Shown here: positions 26,198 to 32,973 of the stretch, piece by piece
Numbering within the stretch: the first letter of the stretch is position 1
Layout of the letters: each line of letters opens with the position of its first letter
Assembly: GCA_017463325.1 (NCBI GenBank)
Contig: JAFTPK010000022.1
Span: 1 to 33,161 of the forward strand
Direction: 5' to 3'
DNA length: 33,161 nt
Origin: Clostridia bacterium
Lineage (GTDB): Bacteria; Bacillota; Clostridia; Christensenellales; Borkfalkiaceae
The notes under the pieces: model-generated
Databases searched by the model: none
The model's input: the letters and a program-made list of their open reading frames with translations, nothing else
What the model was told of the DNA's origin: nothing
Program-made: the position numbers and the translations under genes

Positions 26198-26962
26198 CTA
26201 TAACGAGGCAAGAGCCTTGGCGGCGTCGTTGCCGATCAACTCCATAGCGGCGTTGTTGTAGTGCCCCACGCAATACGGGTTGATGTTTTTTTCGTCCTTG
26301 CTAAGAATGGGGCAAAGGCGGGTAAGCATTACAAAATCCTCGTCTGTTTTCACGGCGCGCTCCTGCGCCCGCATGATCGCCACGTCGCGGGCGGTCTTTT
26401 CTTCTACGCTCCCGGGGATCCAACCTGCAAGCGCGGCGAAATATCCCACTTTGATTAAACAGAATTTATCAAAGGAAAATTCGCTTTTTAAGTCGTTTTT
26501 GTAGCCGATTAGGCTTTGTAAATACTCTTCTTCGGGCGTTTCGATATAGGCGTCCGATTCCCCTTGTAACCAAACGTAATAAACGTGTTCGATCGTGCCT
26601 TGCTGCCGTGCTTTTTCAAGCCCTGCAAGGATTTTTTTCTTGGCGTAATAATAGTGCTGCGTGCCTTTGCGCCATTCGGCGACGGTGGTCGAACCTCTTG
26701 CCGCGTGAATCGCGATCACCTCTCGACCTGTTAAACGAACGTATTCTCGGCAAAGTGCAGGCACAAGGCTGCCGTTGCCTCCCGAGGCTGCCGCAATCCA
26801 TTTTTCAGGGCGAACGTCCTCGCCGACGGGGTGCTGTAACGAAATTAATTCGTCGCGCAAATAACGGTATTCCAAGGCACCGTGTACGGGTTCGTTGGGA
26901 AAGGGGAGGCTTTCCGTCTGCCCCTGCATATTGCTTTGTCCGCCGAAAATCAAAACGTCCAT
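26198..26962 (-). CDS. SGNH/CE6-like carbohydrate esterase (sialate O-acetylesterase family)
   Basis: A 254-residue protein without a signal peptide. Block I is FGGQSNMQGQ with nucleophile Ser10; WLQGESD (131-137) is the family block; His234 in CVGHYNNAA is the likely catalytic histidine. The usual Asp two or three residues before that His is absent (PYCVGH), so the triad may use another acid. Such enzymes remove acetyl groups from sugars. The RNA signal AGAGG before its ATG lies in the last codons of the upstream propeller gene, so translation is coupled. It is the last gene of a three-gene - strand operon. Confidence 0.88.
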   Translation of the reverse strand: MDVLIFGGQSNMQGQTESLPFPNEPVHGALEYRYLRDELISLQHPVGEDVRPEKWIAAASGGNGSLVPALCREYVRLTGREVIAIHAARGSTTVAEWRKGTQHYYYAKKKILAGLEKARQQGTIEHVYYVWLQGESDAYIETPEEEYLQSLIGYKNDLKSEFSFDKFCLIKVGYFAALAGWIPGSVEEKTARDVAIMRAQERAVKTDEDFVMLTRLCPILSKDEKNINPYCVGHYNNAAMELIGNDAAKALASL

Positions 26963-26968
26963 GACCTT

Positions 26969-28096
26969 TTACCTCTTGACAAATTTTGCGCGATAACGGG
27001 TCACGTTCGTTCCGTTGTGATTGGAGAGAATAGAGAACTCGTCGCCGCTGATCGTGCAGGGCTGATTTTTGTCGTCCTCTGCGACCATAGCTACGTAATG
27101 ATTGCCAAATTCCTTGCCTTCGTGCTCGATACGGATAGGGTCGCTCCAATGAATAAGGTCGGTACTCGTGCGCACCTCCATAACGTCGTCGATCACGCCT
27201 TTATCGGCGGGAACGTTTACGTGCGAGGAGGACAGGAAATAAAGCCCGTGCTTTGCGGAATGGAGTACGCGAGGGTGCCAAGAACAGAGAGCGATCGCCG
27301 TTTCTTTGCCGAGGTTGCCCGGTTCGCAGAAAGCCCCGTTGTAATATTTCACAAAGTCGCCCATAACGCCGTCCGTCCGCTTGCGCGTTCTAGCAACGAA
27401 CACGTCACAACCCGTCCAAAGAGCCTGAATACTGTTTTGATAAATTTTATTGTAGAAGATATACATATATTCGCCGTCCGGTTCTACGAACAGGGAAAAG
27501 TCGCCGCTGCCAAGGCAAATGTCGCCTGCTTTTTGCCCGATCGCGTTGCCTGTGCCGGGATTATAGTTTTCGGTGAAATCTACTTCCTCGCCCGTAAGTA
27601 CCCATCTGTCAAACGTCCAGTTTCTGCCCTCGTCGTCCGAGTGCATCAGCCCGATATGCCGAAAATCAGAGTCAATCTTCGGGGCTTTGCAAAGTCCGTA
27701 TGCGTCATAGCCCGTGCCCTTGCCGTTCCAGCCCGTTTCGTTGTGAAAGAAACAGAAGAAACGGTGGGTGTTGGGGCAGATATAGAGGCCGAACGGCCAA
27801 ATGCTACCGACAGGTTTGTTGCCCTCGGGATAGCGGATTCCCGAGAAAGCGTAGTCGGCGTGGCCGACGCAGAAATTCGTGTTGATTTCATACACCTTTT
27901 TCATGTCGTCGAGGCTAGTGCCGCAGAACATATTGATAGCGCCCATATGCGAATGACCGCTCATTGCCCAAAGCTTTCCGTCTACGTCGCGGTACATAGG
28001 CGTAGTGCCGTCTTGAAAATTATTGTTATCTTTATGAAAAGCGGTTTCCAGTATTTCTCCGATTTCGATTTTGTAGTCCTTGAAAAAATTGTTCAT
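26969..28096 (-). CDS. Asp-box beta-propeller protein, sialidase/GH43-like fold
   Basis: A 375-residue cytoplasmic protein preceded by AAGGAGA. Repeated beta-strand blocks with Asp and aromatic residues suggest a five- or six-bladed propeller. An Asp-box (SxDxGxxW) occurs at 153-160 (SDDEGRNW), and similar turns occur elsewhere (TSTDLIHWSDP). The pattern is shared by sialidases and by GH32/GH43-like hydrolases, so the exact family is undecided. Operon position between an MFS transporter and a sugar esterase indicates an intracellular glycoside-processing enzyme for the imported compound, such as an acetylated sugar. Catalytic residues not assigned. Confidence 0.75.
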   Translation of the reverse strand: MNNFFKDYKIEIGEILETAFHKDNNNFQDGTTPMYRDVDGKLWAMSGHSHMGAINMFCGTSLDDMKKVYEINTNFCVGHADYAFSGIRYPEGNKPVGSIWPFGLYICPNTHRFFCFFHNETGWNGKGTGYDAYGLCKAPKIDSDFRHIGLMHSDDEGRNWTFDRWVLTGEEVDFTENYNPGTGNAIGQKAGDICLGSGDFSLFVEPDGEYMYIFYNKIYQNSIQALWTGCDVFVARTRKRTDGVMGDFVKYYNGAFCEPGNLGKETAIALCSWHPRVLHSAKHGLYFLSSSHVNVPADKGVIDDVMEVRTSTDLIHWSDPIRIEHEGKEFGNHYVAMVAEDDKNQPCTISGDEFSILSNHNGTNVTRYRAKFVKR

Positions 28097-28120
28097 AATT
28101 TTCTCCTTATATTGATTGTT

Positions 28121-29425
28121 TTATTTTTTAATTTTTTTCTTTTTCAGCACGAACGTTACGTAGAGGACGAGTACGACGGCGAGTAGAGCGCCCCAAATGC
28201 AAAGCCATTGTTGCGCGTACAATCCGAGTAGAGTACCTGTTTCGGTGGCTTGCACGCTTGCGACGAAGGCGGCGGCGGGGAAGGTGGACAAAAAGCCGAC
28301 GAAACCTGCTACGAATTGCTGTACGGCGTACGCGCTCATTCTCTGTTCCGGCTCCACCTCTTCATACAAAAGATTGATAATTCCGCTGTTCATACCCGCC
28401 ATGGCAACGGACTGGATCACAACGTAAACCGTGTAAAAGACCATGCCGTATTTCGGGGTCATGAACGCCGCCGCGATCAAAGCCACGGCAAACAGGGAAT
28501 AGCAAAACGCCGTCGAGGTCTTGAAAGAATACTTGTCGGCGAACCTGCCCATAGGACGGCTCGCGAGAGAGCGAACGACCGCCCCAACTGCGCTGACGAT
28601 TGAAATAAAGGTCATAGAAAGGCCAAGCCCGAAATTTTCGAGGGAGCTAGTCGTATAAGCCCCAAAAAATCCGAGCACGGTGCAGCTGATAATATTATAA
28701 ATAATTTGTACGACGAGCACTTTCCAAATACGTTTGTTTGCGAACACCTTTTTTAAGGTGGTAAAAAGCGGCTCTTTTTTCTCGGAACCGGGAATTTCTA
28801 TGTCAGGCGTGTAAATCAAGACGAGGGTATGTACGACGGCGAGTAGGAAAATGGCGATTGCGCTGACAATAAACGCGTTGTTGATTTGTCCCGTAGCCTC
28901 AAAGTGGTCGATCACAAAGCTGACGATATAGGAAAAGACCATGCCGCCCATCAGCGACCAAATTTCCTTTTTCGCCGTGAACCTGCCCCTTTCGTTTGCG
29001 CTGACGAAGGTCATGTACCAGCTCAGCTTGGGGGCGCCGATAAAGTTGGATAAGATATACCCCGCAAGCAAGAACAGGATAAAGAAAACGTGTTTTAGCG
29101 TGTCGGGAACGGGTACGAAAGGCACGAGATAAAGGAGCGCGAACGCGAGCTGATTGATCATGTGCAAAACGGTGACCGTACGCTTAACTCTTCTCTTTCC
29201 TGCGAGTAAAAGCGCGAAGATTTGGAATACGTAGCCGAGGGAAACGAAAGAGGAAAGTATCCCGATCATTGCCTGCGACATACCGATCGTCGTTGCAATT
29301 TTTGCAAGGTAGGCACCTGTGATGACGATGGAGATGAAATATTCCACCGACGCTTCGATTACATACATATTTTTGCCGTGCTTGGCTTGCTTTGGCGTTA
29401 CGCCGTTTTGAAATACGTCTTCCAT
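28121..29425 (-). CDS. MFS transporter, glycoside-type
   Basis: A 434-residue, 12-helix MFS protein and first gene of the - strand operon. The loop between helices 2 and 3 is LAGKRRVKR; a cytoplasmic loop after helix 6 holds SEKKEPLFTTLKKVFANKRIWK. The C-terminus is basic (KKKKIKK). AAGGAG precedes the start directly after a hairpin and T run in the 5' leader. Function is presumably import of the glycoside handled by the propeller and esterase proteins. A single-component transporter with intracellular enzymes fits small substrates rather than polymers. Control by the divergent AraC gene is likely. Confidence 0.9.
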   Translation of the reverse strand: MEDVFQNGVTPKQAKHGKNMYVIEASVEYFISIVITGAYLAKIATTIGMSQAMIGILSSFVSLGYVFQIFALLLAGKRRVKRTVTVLHMINQLAFALLYLVPFVPVPDTLKHVFFILFLLAGYILSNFIGAPKLSWYMTFVSANERGRFTAKKEIWSLMGGMVFSYIVSFVIDHFEATGQINNAFIVSAIAIFLLAVVHTLVLIYTPDIEIPGSEKKEPLFTTLKKVFANKRIWKVLVVQIIYNIISCTVLGFFGAYTTSSLENFGLGLSMTFISIVSAVGAVVRSLASRPMGRFADKYSFKTSTAFCYSLFAVALIAAAFMTPKYGMVFYTVYVVIQSVAMAGMNSGIINLLYEEVEPEQRMSAYAVQQFVAGFVGFLSTFPAAAFVASVQATETGTLLGLYAQQWLCIWGALLAVVLVLYVTFVLKKKKIKK

Positions 29426-29441
29426 AAAATAAGCTCCTTAA

Positions 29442-29468
29442 AAAAATTGATCGGGATTTCTCCCGATC
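29442..29468 (-). promoter_or_regulatory. 5'-leader hairpin with T tract, possible attenuator
   Basis: Read on the - strand, GATCGGGA, loop GAAA, TCCCGATC (complement of 29449-29468), then AA and a run of seven T, then the AAGGAG of the MFS gene. The predicted start is at about 29470, so the hairpin occupies about +2 to +21. It has intrinsic-terminator form and a GNRA tetraloop, yet lies before the operon. Confidence 0.6.
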
Positions 29469-29476
29469 TTGAAAAC

Positions 29477-29505
29477 ATTATACAACGAAAAAATAGAGAT
29501 TGCAA
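29477..29505 (-). promoter_or_regulatory. Promoter of the MFS-propeller-esterase operon
   Basis: On the - strand TTGCAA (complement of 29500-29505), 17 bp and TATAAT (complement of 29477-29482). Confidence 0.75.
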
Positions 29506-29524
29506 TATATTTTTTTAATATTTC

Positions 29525-29553
29525 TTGACAAAATTAAGATTAAATGCTATAAT
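29525..29553 (+). promoter_or_regulatory. Perfect consensus promoter of the AraC gene at 29563
   Basis: TTGACA (29525-29530), 17 bp and TATAAT (29548-29553). The ATG is only 9 bp beyond the -10 box, so the transcript would carry at most about 3 nt before it. Confidence 0.85.
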
Positions 29554-29562
29554 TTTTTTACT

Positions 29563-30345
29563 ATGAGATACATAAAAATAAAATCGCTTCCCAAAATTCG
29601 TTTCGCGCACGTGTTCGCCTCGGAGAAATACGTCAACGAGCTGCCTGTGCAGCAAAATAAAATAGAGCTTTGCTATATCGCCAAAGGGGTCAATCACGTA
29701 CGGCAGGGCGGGGTTTTGTATACGGAGGACGAATACGACGTTGCCTGTAACCTGTTTGAGGCGGTCACCTACGTGCAAACGGAGGCGTTTCACGAGCATC
29801 ATTCCGTCGGCTTTACTTTGGAATTTGAGGTTTTAGACAAGGATGCGGAGGGAGCGCTACTGCTTCCTCGGCACTTTAAGTGCAACGAAAAAAGGCGAAT
29901 TCACGAGCTTTTGGACGAAATTATTTCCGTACACACCTTTCACCCGACGGCGCACGCCCGTCTTGTCGGGCTGTTTTTAAATGCGCTTGCGGAACTAGAC
30001 GAGCTGGCGCGGCGAAGTTTGGAGGGCGAGGGTGGTATTTCGCTGTACGTTAAAAAAGCCAAGTCGTACGTATATGAAAATATCCGTCGCCCCATTCGGC
30101 AAAAGGAGGTGGCGGCTCATCTTGGGATCACGCCCGAATACCTTTGTAGCGCCTTTAAAAGTGCGGGGGAGGAACCGCTGATCACCTTTATCAATAAAAC
30201 CAAGCTCAAAAATATGCGCACGGTCATGCGGCGGGAAAATTTAAAGCTGTATGAGGTTGCGGAAATGTTCGGCTATGCCGATCCCAATTACGCAAGTCGT
30301 TTGTATAAAAAATATTTTGGTAAAAATATCACCGAACAATCTTGA
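29563..30345 (+). CDS. AraC-family transcription regulator, apparently leaderless
   Basis: A 260-residue regulator. The ATG at 29563 is chosen because the upstream ATG (29500) lies inside the promoter. A cupin-like sensor covers about 20-130 (GVNHVRQGGVLYTEDEYDV); two helix-turn-helix motifs cover about 165-258 (IRQKEVAAHLGITPEYLCSAFKSAGEEP and LYEVAEMFGYADPNYASRLYKKYFGKN). It is divergent from the MFS operon and 211 bp upstream of the M24/ASRT operon, which carries two 21-bp-spaced repeats at its promoter. It could control either or both. No ribosome-binding site precedes the ATG. Confidence 0.9.
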   Translation: MRYIKIKSLPKIRFAHVFASEKYVNELPVQQNKIELCYIAKGVNHVRQGGVLYTEDEYDVACNLFEAVTYVQTEAFHEHHSVGFTLEFEVLDKDAEGALLLPRHFKCNEKRRIHELLDEIISVHTFHPTAHARLVGLFLNALAELDELARRSLEGEGGISLYVKKAKSYVYENIRRPIRQKEVAAHLGITPEYLCSAFKSAGEEPLITFINKTKLKNMRTVMRRENLKLYEVAEMFGYADPNYASRLYKKYFGKNITEQS

Positions 30346-30371
30346 AAATTTTAAGAACGCCTCCCTCTCTT

Positions 30372-30390
30372 TTAAACTGTACAGGTTTAA
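30372..30390. repeat. Near-palindrome in the gap after the AraC gene
   Basis: A 19-nt near-palindrome centred on CTGTACAG (30377-30384) with flanks TTAAA and GTTTAA. No T tract follows, so it is more operator-like than terminator-like. Confidence 0.4.
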
Positions 30391-30416
30391 TTCGCTCCGC
30401 AATGCTAAGTAAAAAT

Positions 30417-30452
30417 ATTTACAATTTTGTACCATTCATTTACAATTAAGTA
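30417..30452 (+). promoter_or_regulatory. Direct repeat ATTTACAATTnnGTA x2, 21 bp apart: candidate AraC operator
   Basis: Copies at 30417-30431 and 30438-30452 agree at all 13 specified positions and are offset by exactly 21 bp, two helical turns. The second copy ends immediately before the -35 box at 30453. This geometry matches the araI1-I2 half-sites used by AraC to activate araBAD. The AraC-type gene ends 70 bp upstream. Confidence 0.7.
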
Positions 30453-30481
30453 AAGACAAAAAGGAAAACCTATGATATAAT
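30453..30481 (+). promoter_or_regulatory. Promoter of the M24-ASRT-creatininase operon
   Basis: AAGACA (30453-30458), 17 bp and TATAAT (30476-30481). The poor -35 with a good -10 suits an activated promoter. The leader is about 70 nt. Confidence 0.65.
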
Positions 30482-30556
30482 AAAAGAAAATAAAGGCTTG
30501 CCCGAAAGAGGTTGCTTGACGGCATAGCCAAAATAAAAAAAGAGAGGTAAACTATC

Positions 30557-31729
30557 ATGGGCAGAATTTGTATTCCCGACTACGAGTATCAGGAAAGAAT
30601 TCAAAAAGCGGCGAAGCTCGTCGCTGCAAGAGGGTTGGACGCAATGCTTGTTGCGTCTACGGAGAGCGACTATGCAAACGCTCGTTATTTTTCGGGCTTT
30701 TGGCCGTTATTCGAGCGCGCGGGGGTATTGATCGGCGCAAGCGGTAAAGCGGCGCTTCTTGTCGGCCCCGAATCGGCGATTTTTGCCAAGGATTTTGGGA
30801 AGATCGACAACATTATGGTACTCAAAGAATTCCGTGAATCGGCTGACCCGTCCTATCCCGAACTTATTCCCAACACCTTTGCGGAAGCGTTTAAGTCGGT
30901 AGGGGTAACGGGCGAGAATATCAAAATCGGGCTTGGCAGCTACGTAGAGTGCACCCTGCCTATTTACGAGGGACTGAAAGACGCGTTCCCTAAGGCAGAG
31001 ATCGTAAAATGCAACGACATTATGGTAGAGCTTCGTAAAATCAAGAGCGAGAACGAGCTTGCTTGTATCCGCGAGGGCTTCCGTATTATCGAAATTGCGA
31101 CGAACGAAGTCATTAAGGCGTTGAAGCCGGGCGTTACCGAGTTGCAGATGGTAGGGGTTGCGCAAAAGACGATTTACGAGCACGGCGCAGAGTACGAGGG
31201 GTTACCCATGTACGTATTCTCCGAGGCGAGTACCCGCCACGCGATCTCTCGTTCAAGATATAGAGAAATCGGCAAAAACGATATTGTACAGCTCAATCTT
31301 TCCGCGAAGATCGACGGCTATTCTCCCTCGATCGGTTTGCCTGTAATCATGGGGAAATTAGAGGGGGAGAGAAGAGAACTTGTCGAATTCTGTTTGAAGA
31401 TGCACGAATGGACGGAAAAGCAGCTCAAAGCGGGCGTGATGGCAGACGAGGTGGCTAAGAAATTCCTGCAAAATTATAAGGACGCGGGCTTTGAAAAGAA
31501 TTACGTGTACGGCCCCTGCCACGGTACGGGTATGATCGAGGTCGAGGCGCCTTGGATGGAAACTTCTACCCATTACGAGCTGCAAAAGAATATGACCTTC
31601 CAAATCGACACCTTTATTTCCGGACCTACTTTCGGTTGCCGTTGGGAAAAAGGGATCGCGATCAAGGAAAACGGCTGCGAAAGCTACACCGATTATTTGA
31701 AGAAGGGCATTATCGAGCTTGGTTTCTAA
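30557..31729 (+). CDS. Creatinase/prolidase-fold (M24) protein lacking several metal ligands
   Basis: A 390-residue protein with AGAGAGG before the ATG: N-terminal creatinase-type domain (about 10-160) and a pita-bread M24 domain (165-385). Aligned with aminopeptidase P the two metal aspartates are Asn247 (VQLNLSA) and Ser258 (GYSPSIG), the first glutamate is Asp351 (FQIDTF), while His322 (CHGTGM), Glu364 (RWEKG) and an upstream His228 (STRHAIS) are kept. Loss of ligands argues against a metallopeptidase and points to a metal-free hydrolase such as creatinase, which cleaves a C-N bond using His and Glu residues. First gene of a three-gene operon with an ASRT protein and a creatininase-family protein. 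The exact substrate is unknown. Confidence 0.85.
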   Translation: MGRICIPDYEYQERIQKAAKLVAARGLDAMLVASTESDYANARYFSGFWPLFERAGVLIGASGKAALLVGPESAIFAKDFGKIDNIMVLKEFRESADPSYPELIPNTFAEAFKSVGVTGENIKIGLGSYVECTLPIYEGLKDAFPKAEIVKCNDIMVELRKIKSENELACIREGFRIIEIATNEVIKALKPGVTELQMVGVAQKTIYEHGAEYEGLPMYVFSEASTRHAISRSRYREIGKNDIVQLNLSAKIDGYSPSIGLPVIMGKLEGERRELVEFCLKMHEWTEKQLKAGVMADEVAKKFLQNYKDAGFEKNYVYGPCHGTGMIEVEAPWMETSTHYELQKNMTFQIDTFISGPTFGCRWEKGIAIKENGCESYTDYLKKGIIELGF

Positions 31730-31753
31730 CGCCATTAAAGGAAGGAGAAGAGT

Positions 31754-32113
31754 ATGGTAGTAGGTAAAAAATACTGGATCGTGCCCGATTGCGAGCTGCC
31801 TCCCGAGGGTGAGGGCGTATTAAAGGGTCACGAAAGCGTGATTGTCGTCAACGACACGAATAAAACGGCGACGATCAAAGTAAAGCTCTTTTTTGCGGAC
31901 AAGGAATGTTACGATAATATCACGTGGACGGTAGAGCCGCAAAGGGTGCGTTGTTTCAGAATGAACAACCCCGACGATATGAGCGGGTACGTCGTACCGC
32001 TTGAAACGCAGTACGCTATGAAACTTTCAAGCAATCAGAAGATCGTCGTGCAGTACGGCAGACTGGACAACCGTCAAACGAATCTTGCGTATTATACGAC
32101 GCTTGCCTTTTAA
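31754..32113 (+). CDS. ASRT-family (sensory rhodopsin transducer-like) small-molecule-binding protein
   Basis: A 119-residue protein resembling the Anabaena sensory rhodopsin transducer: KGHESVIVVND (24-34), LFFADKE (45-51) and IVVQYGRLDNRQ (97-108) match the family landmarks. These proteins form beta-sandwich tetramers and comparative genomics has proposed that most members bind small ligands, often sugars, rather than working with rhodopsins. No rhodopsin gene is here. It sits 24 bp after the M24 gene and 12 bp before the creatininase-family gene, each with a good ribosome-binding site, so it probably binds a ligand or regulates flux in their pathway. Confidence 0.85.
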   Translation: MVVGKKYWIVPDCELPPEGEGVLKGHESVIVVNDTNKTATIKVKLFFADKECYDNITWTVEPQRVRCFRMNNPDDMSGYVVPLETQYAMKLSSNQKIVVQYGRLDNRQTNLAYYTTLAF

Positions 32114-32125
32114 GGAGGGAAAAAG

Positions 32126-32860
32126 ATGATACTTAACGACAGTTTTCCCAAGGAAAAGGCGTACGTGCAGGAGAAAAATCTTCCGCTTGTGATCGTCGGC
32201 GGTACGGTGGAATATCACGGTCCGCATTGTTCGTACGGTTGCGATACGCTCATTGCCGAGGGGCTTGTAAAAGAGCTTGCAAAGACGAAAGAAATGATGA
32301 TTGCGCCTACGATCGCGTACAGTCCGTCTAGCTATGCCGTGGGCGACGAAACGAGCGGCACCGTGCACGTGCCCGAGCGGGCGTTTGAGGACTACGTGTA
32401 TTACGTGTTCATGAGCCTTTTGAATTCGGGGTATCGGAACATTTACGTAGTCATTCATCATCAGTTCGAGCAGGAGTCGGAAATGCCCATGACCCTTTGC
32501 TACCGCATGGCGGCAAAGCGTGCGACAATGGCTTATTTGGAAAAAACGAAAGGTCAAGGCTGGTGGGGGAGCGAAAGCTACTCTACCTATTACGAGGAGC
32601 TGGAAGGGGCGAACAATCCCTTTAATTGGATCAAGGTGATTCCCACTATGAGTGCGGCTGTGCAAACGGCGACGGGGTATGATCACGCGGGCAAGTATGA
32701 AAGCTCGCTGCTTATGTCCCTTTATCCCGAGTGTGTGAAGCTTGAACGCTTGGGGGATATTCCGCATTGGTTCACGAAGAACGCCGCAGAGGCGTCCAAA
32801 GCAATCGGCGACGAAATGAAAGAAAAGTCGCTTGCCTATTTGGAAACGGCAATTGTATAA
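32126..32860 (+). CDS. Creatininase-family amidohydrolase
   Basis: A 244-residue protein preceded by AAGGAGG. Metal ligands of the family appear in GGTVEYHGPHCSYGCD (Glu29, His31, Asp40), His111/His112 (VIHHQFEQ in place of the usual HGGN) and the block DHAGKYESS (186-194) with Glu192. Known members open cyclic amides (creatinine) or hydrolyse formamides and related C-N bonds. With a creatinase-like M24 protein in the same operon, the sequence of a creatinine-like pathway is tempting, yet family members act on many substrates; an N-substituted sugar derivative is equally possible. Last gene of the operon. Confidence 0.88.
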   Translation: MILNDSFPKEKAYVQEKNLPLVIVGGTVEYHGPHCSYGCDTLIAEGLVKELAKTKEMMIAPTIAYSPSSYAVGDETSGTVHVPERAFEDYVYYVFMSLLNSGYRNIYVVIHHQFEQESEMPMTLCYRMAAKRATMAYLEKTKGQGWWGSESYSTYYEELEGANNPFNWIKVIPTMSAAVQTATGYDHAGKYESSLLMSLYPECVKLERLGDIPHWFTKNAAEASKAIGDEMKEKSLAYLETAIV

Positions 32861-32867
32861 AAATGGA

Positions 32868-32896
32868 GGCCGTCGCAAAAAATCGCGACGGCCTTT
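32868..32896 (+). terminator. Terminator of the M24-ASRT-creatininase operon
   Basis: GGCCGTCGC (32868-32876), loop of 8 nt, GCGACGGCC (32885-32893), then TTT. The T run is short but the stem is perfect and GC-rich. Confidence 0.75.
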
Positions 32897-32917
32897 CAGT
32901 TTATCGCCGCCAAACAC

Positions 32918-32946
32918 TTGCCTTTTTTTTTCGCGGGATGTATAAT
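32918..32946 (+). promoter_or_regulatory. Promoter of the beta-lactamase-like gene
   Basis: TTGCCT (32918-32923), 17 bp and TATAAT (32941-32946). Confidence 0.7.
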
Positions 32947-32973
32947 GGAACAAACCTATGAAAGGAGTAAAAT

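Noticed and set aside
26882..28186. Long + strand ORF (434 codons)
   Set aside because: It is antisense to the propeller and esterase genes, which have family motifs and ribosome-binding sites. It is Arg/Val-rich without recognisable domains.
29425..29563. Copies of ATTTACAATTnnGTA in the MFS/AraC divergent gap
   Set aside because: Only loose AT-rich resemblance at 29525-29540; not enough to call a site.
32027..32953. 308-codon - strand ORF
   Set aside because: It lies opposite the creatininase-family gene and a terminator; composition is His/Arg-rich as expected of a mirror frame.
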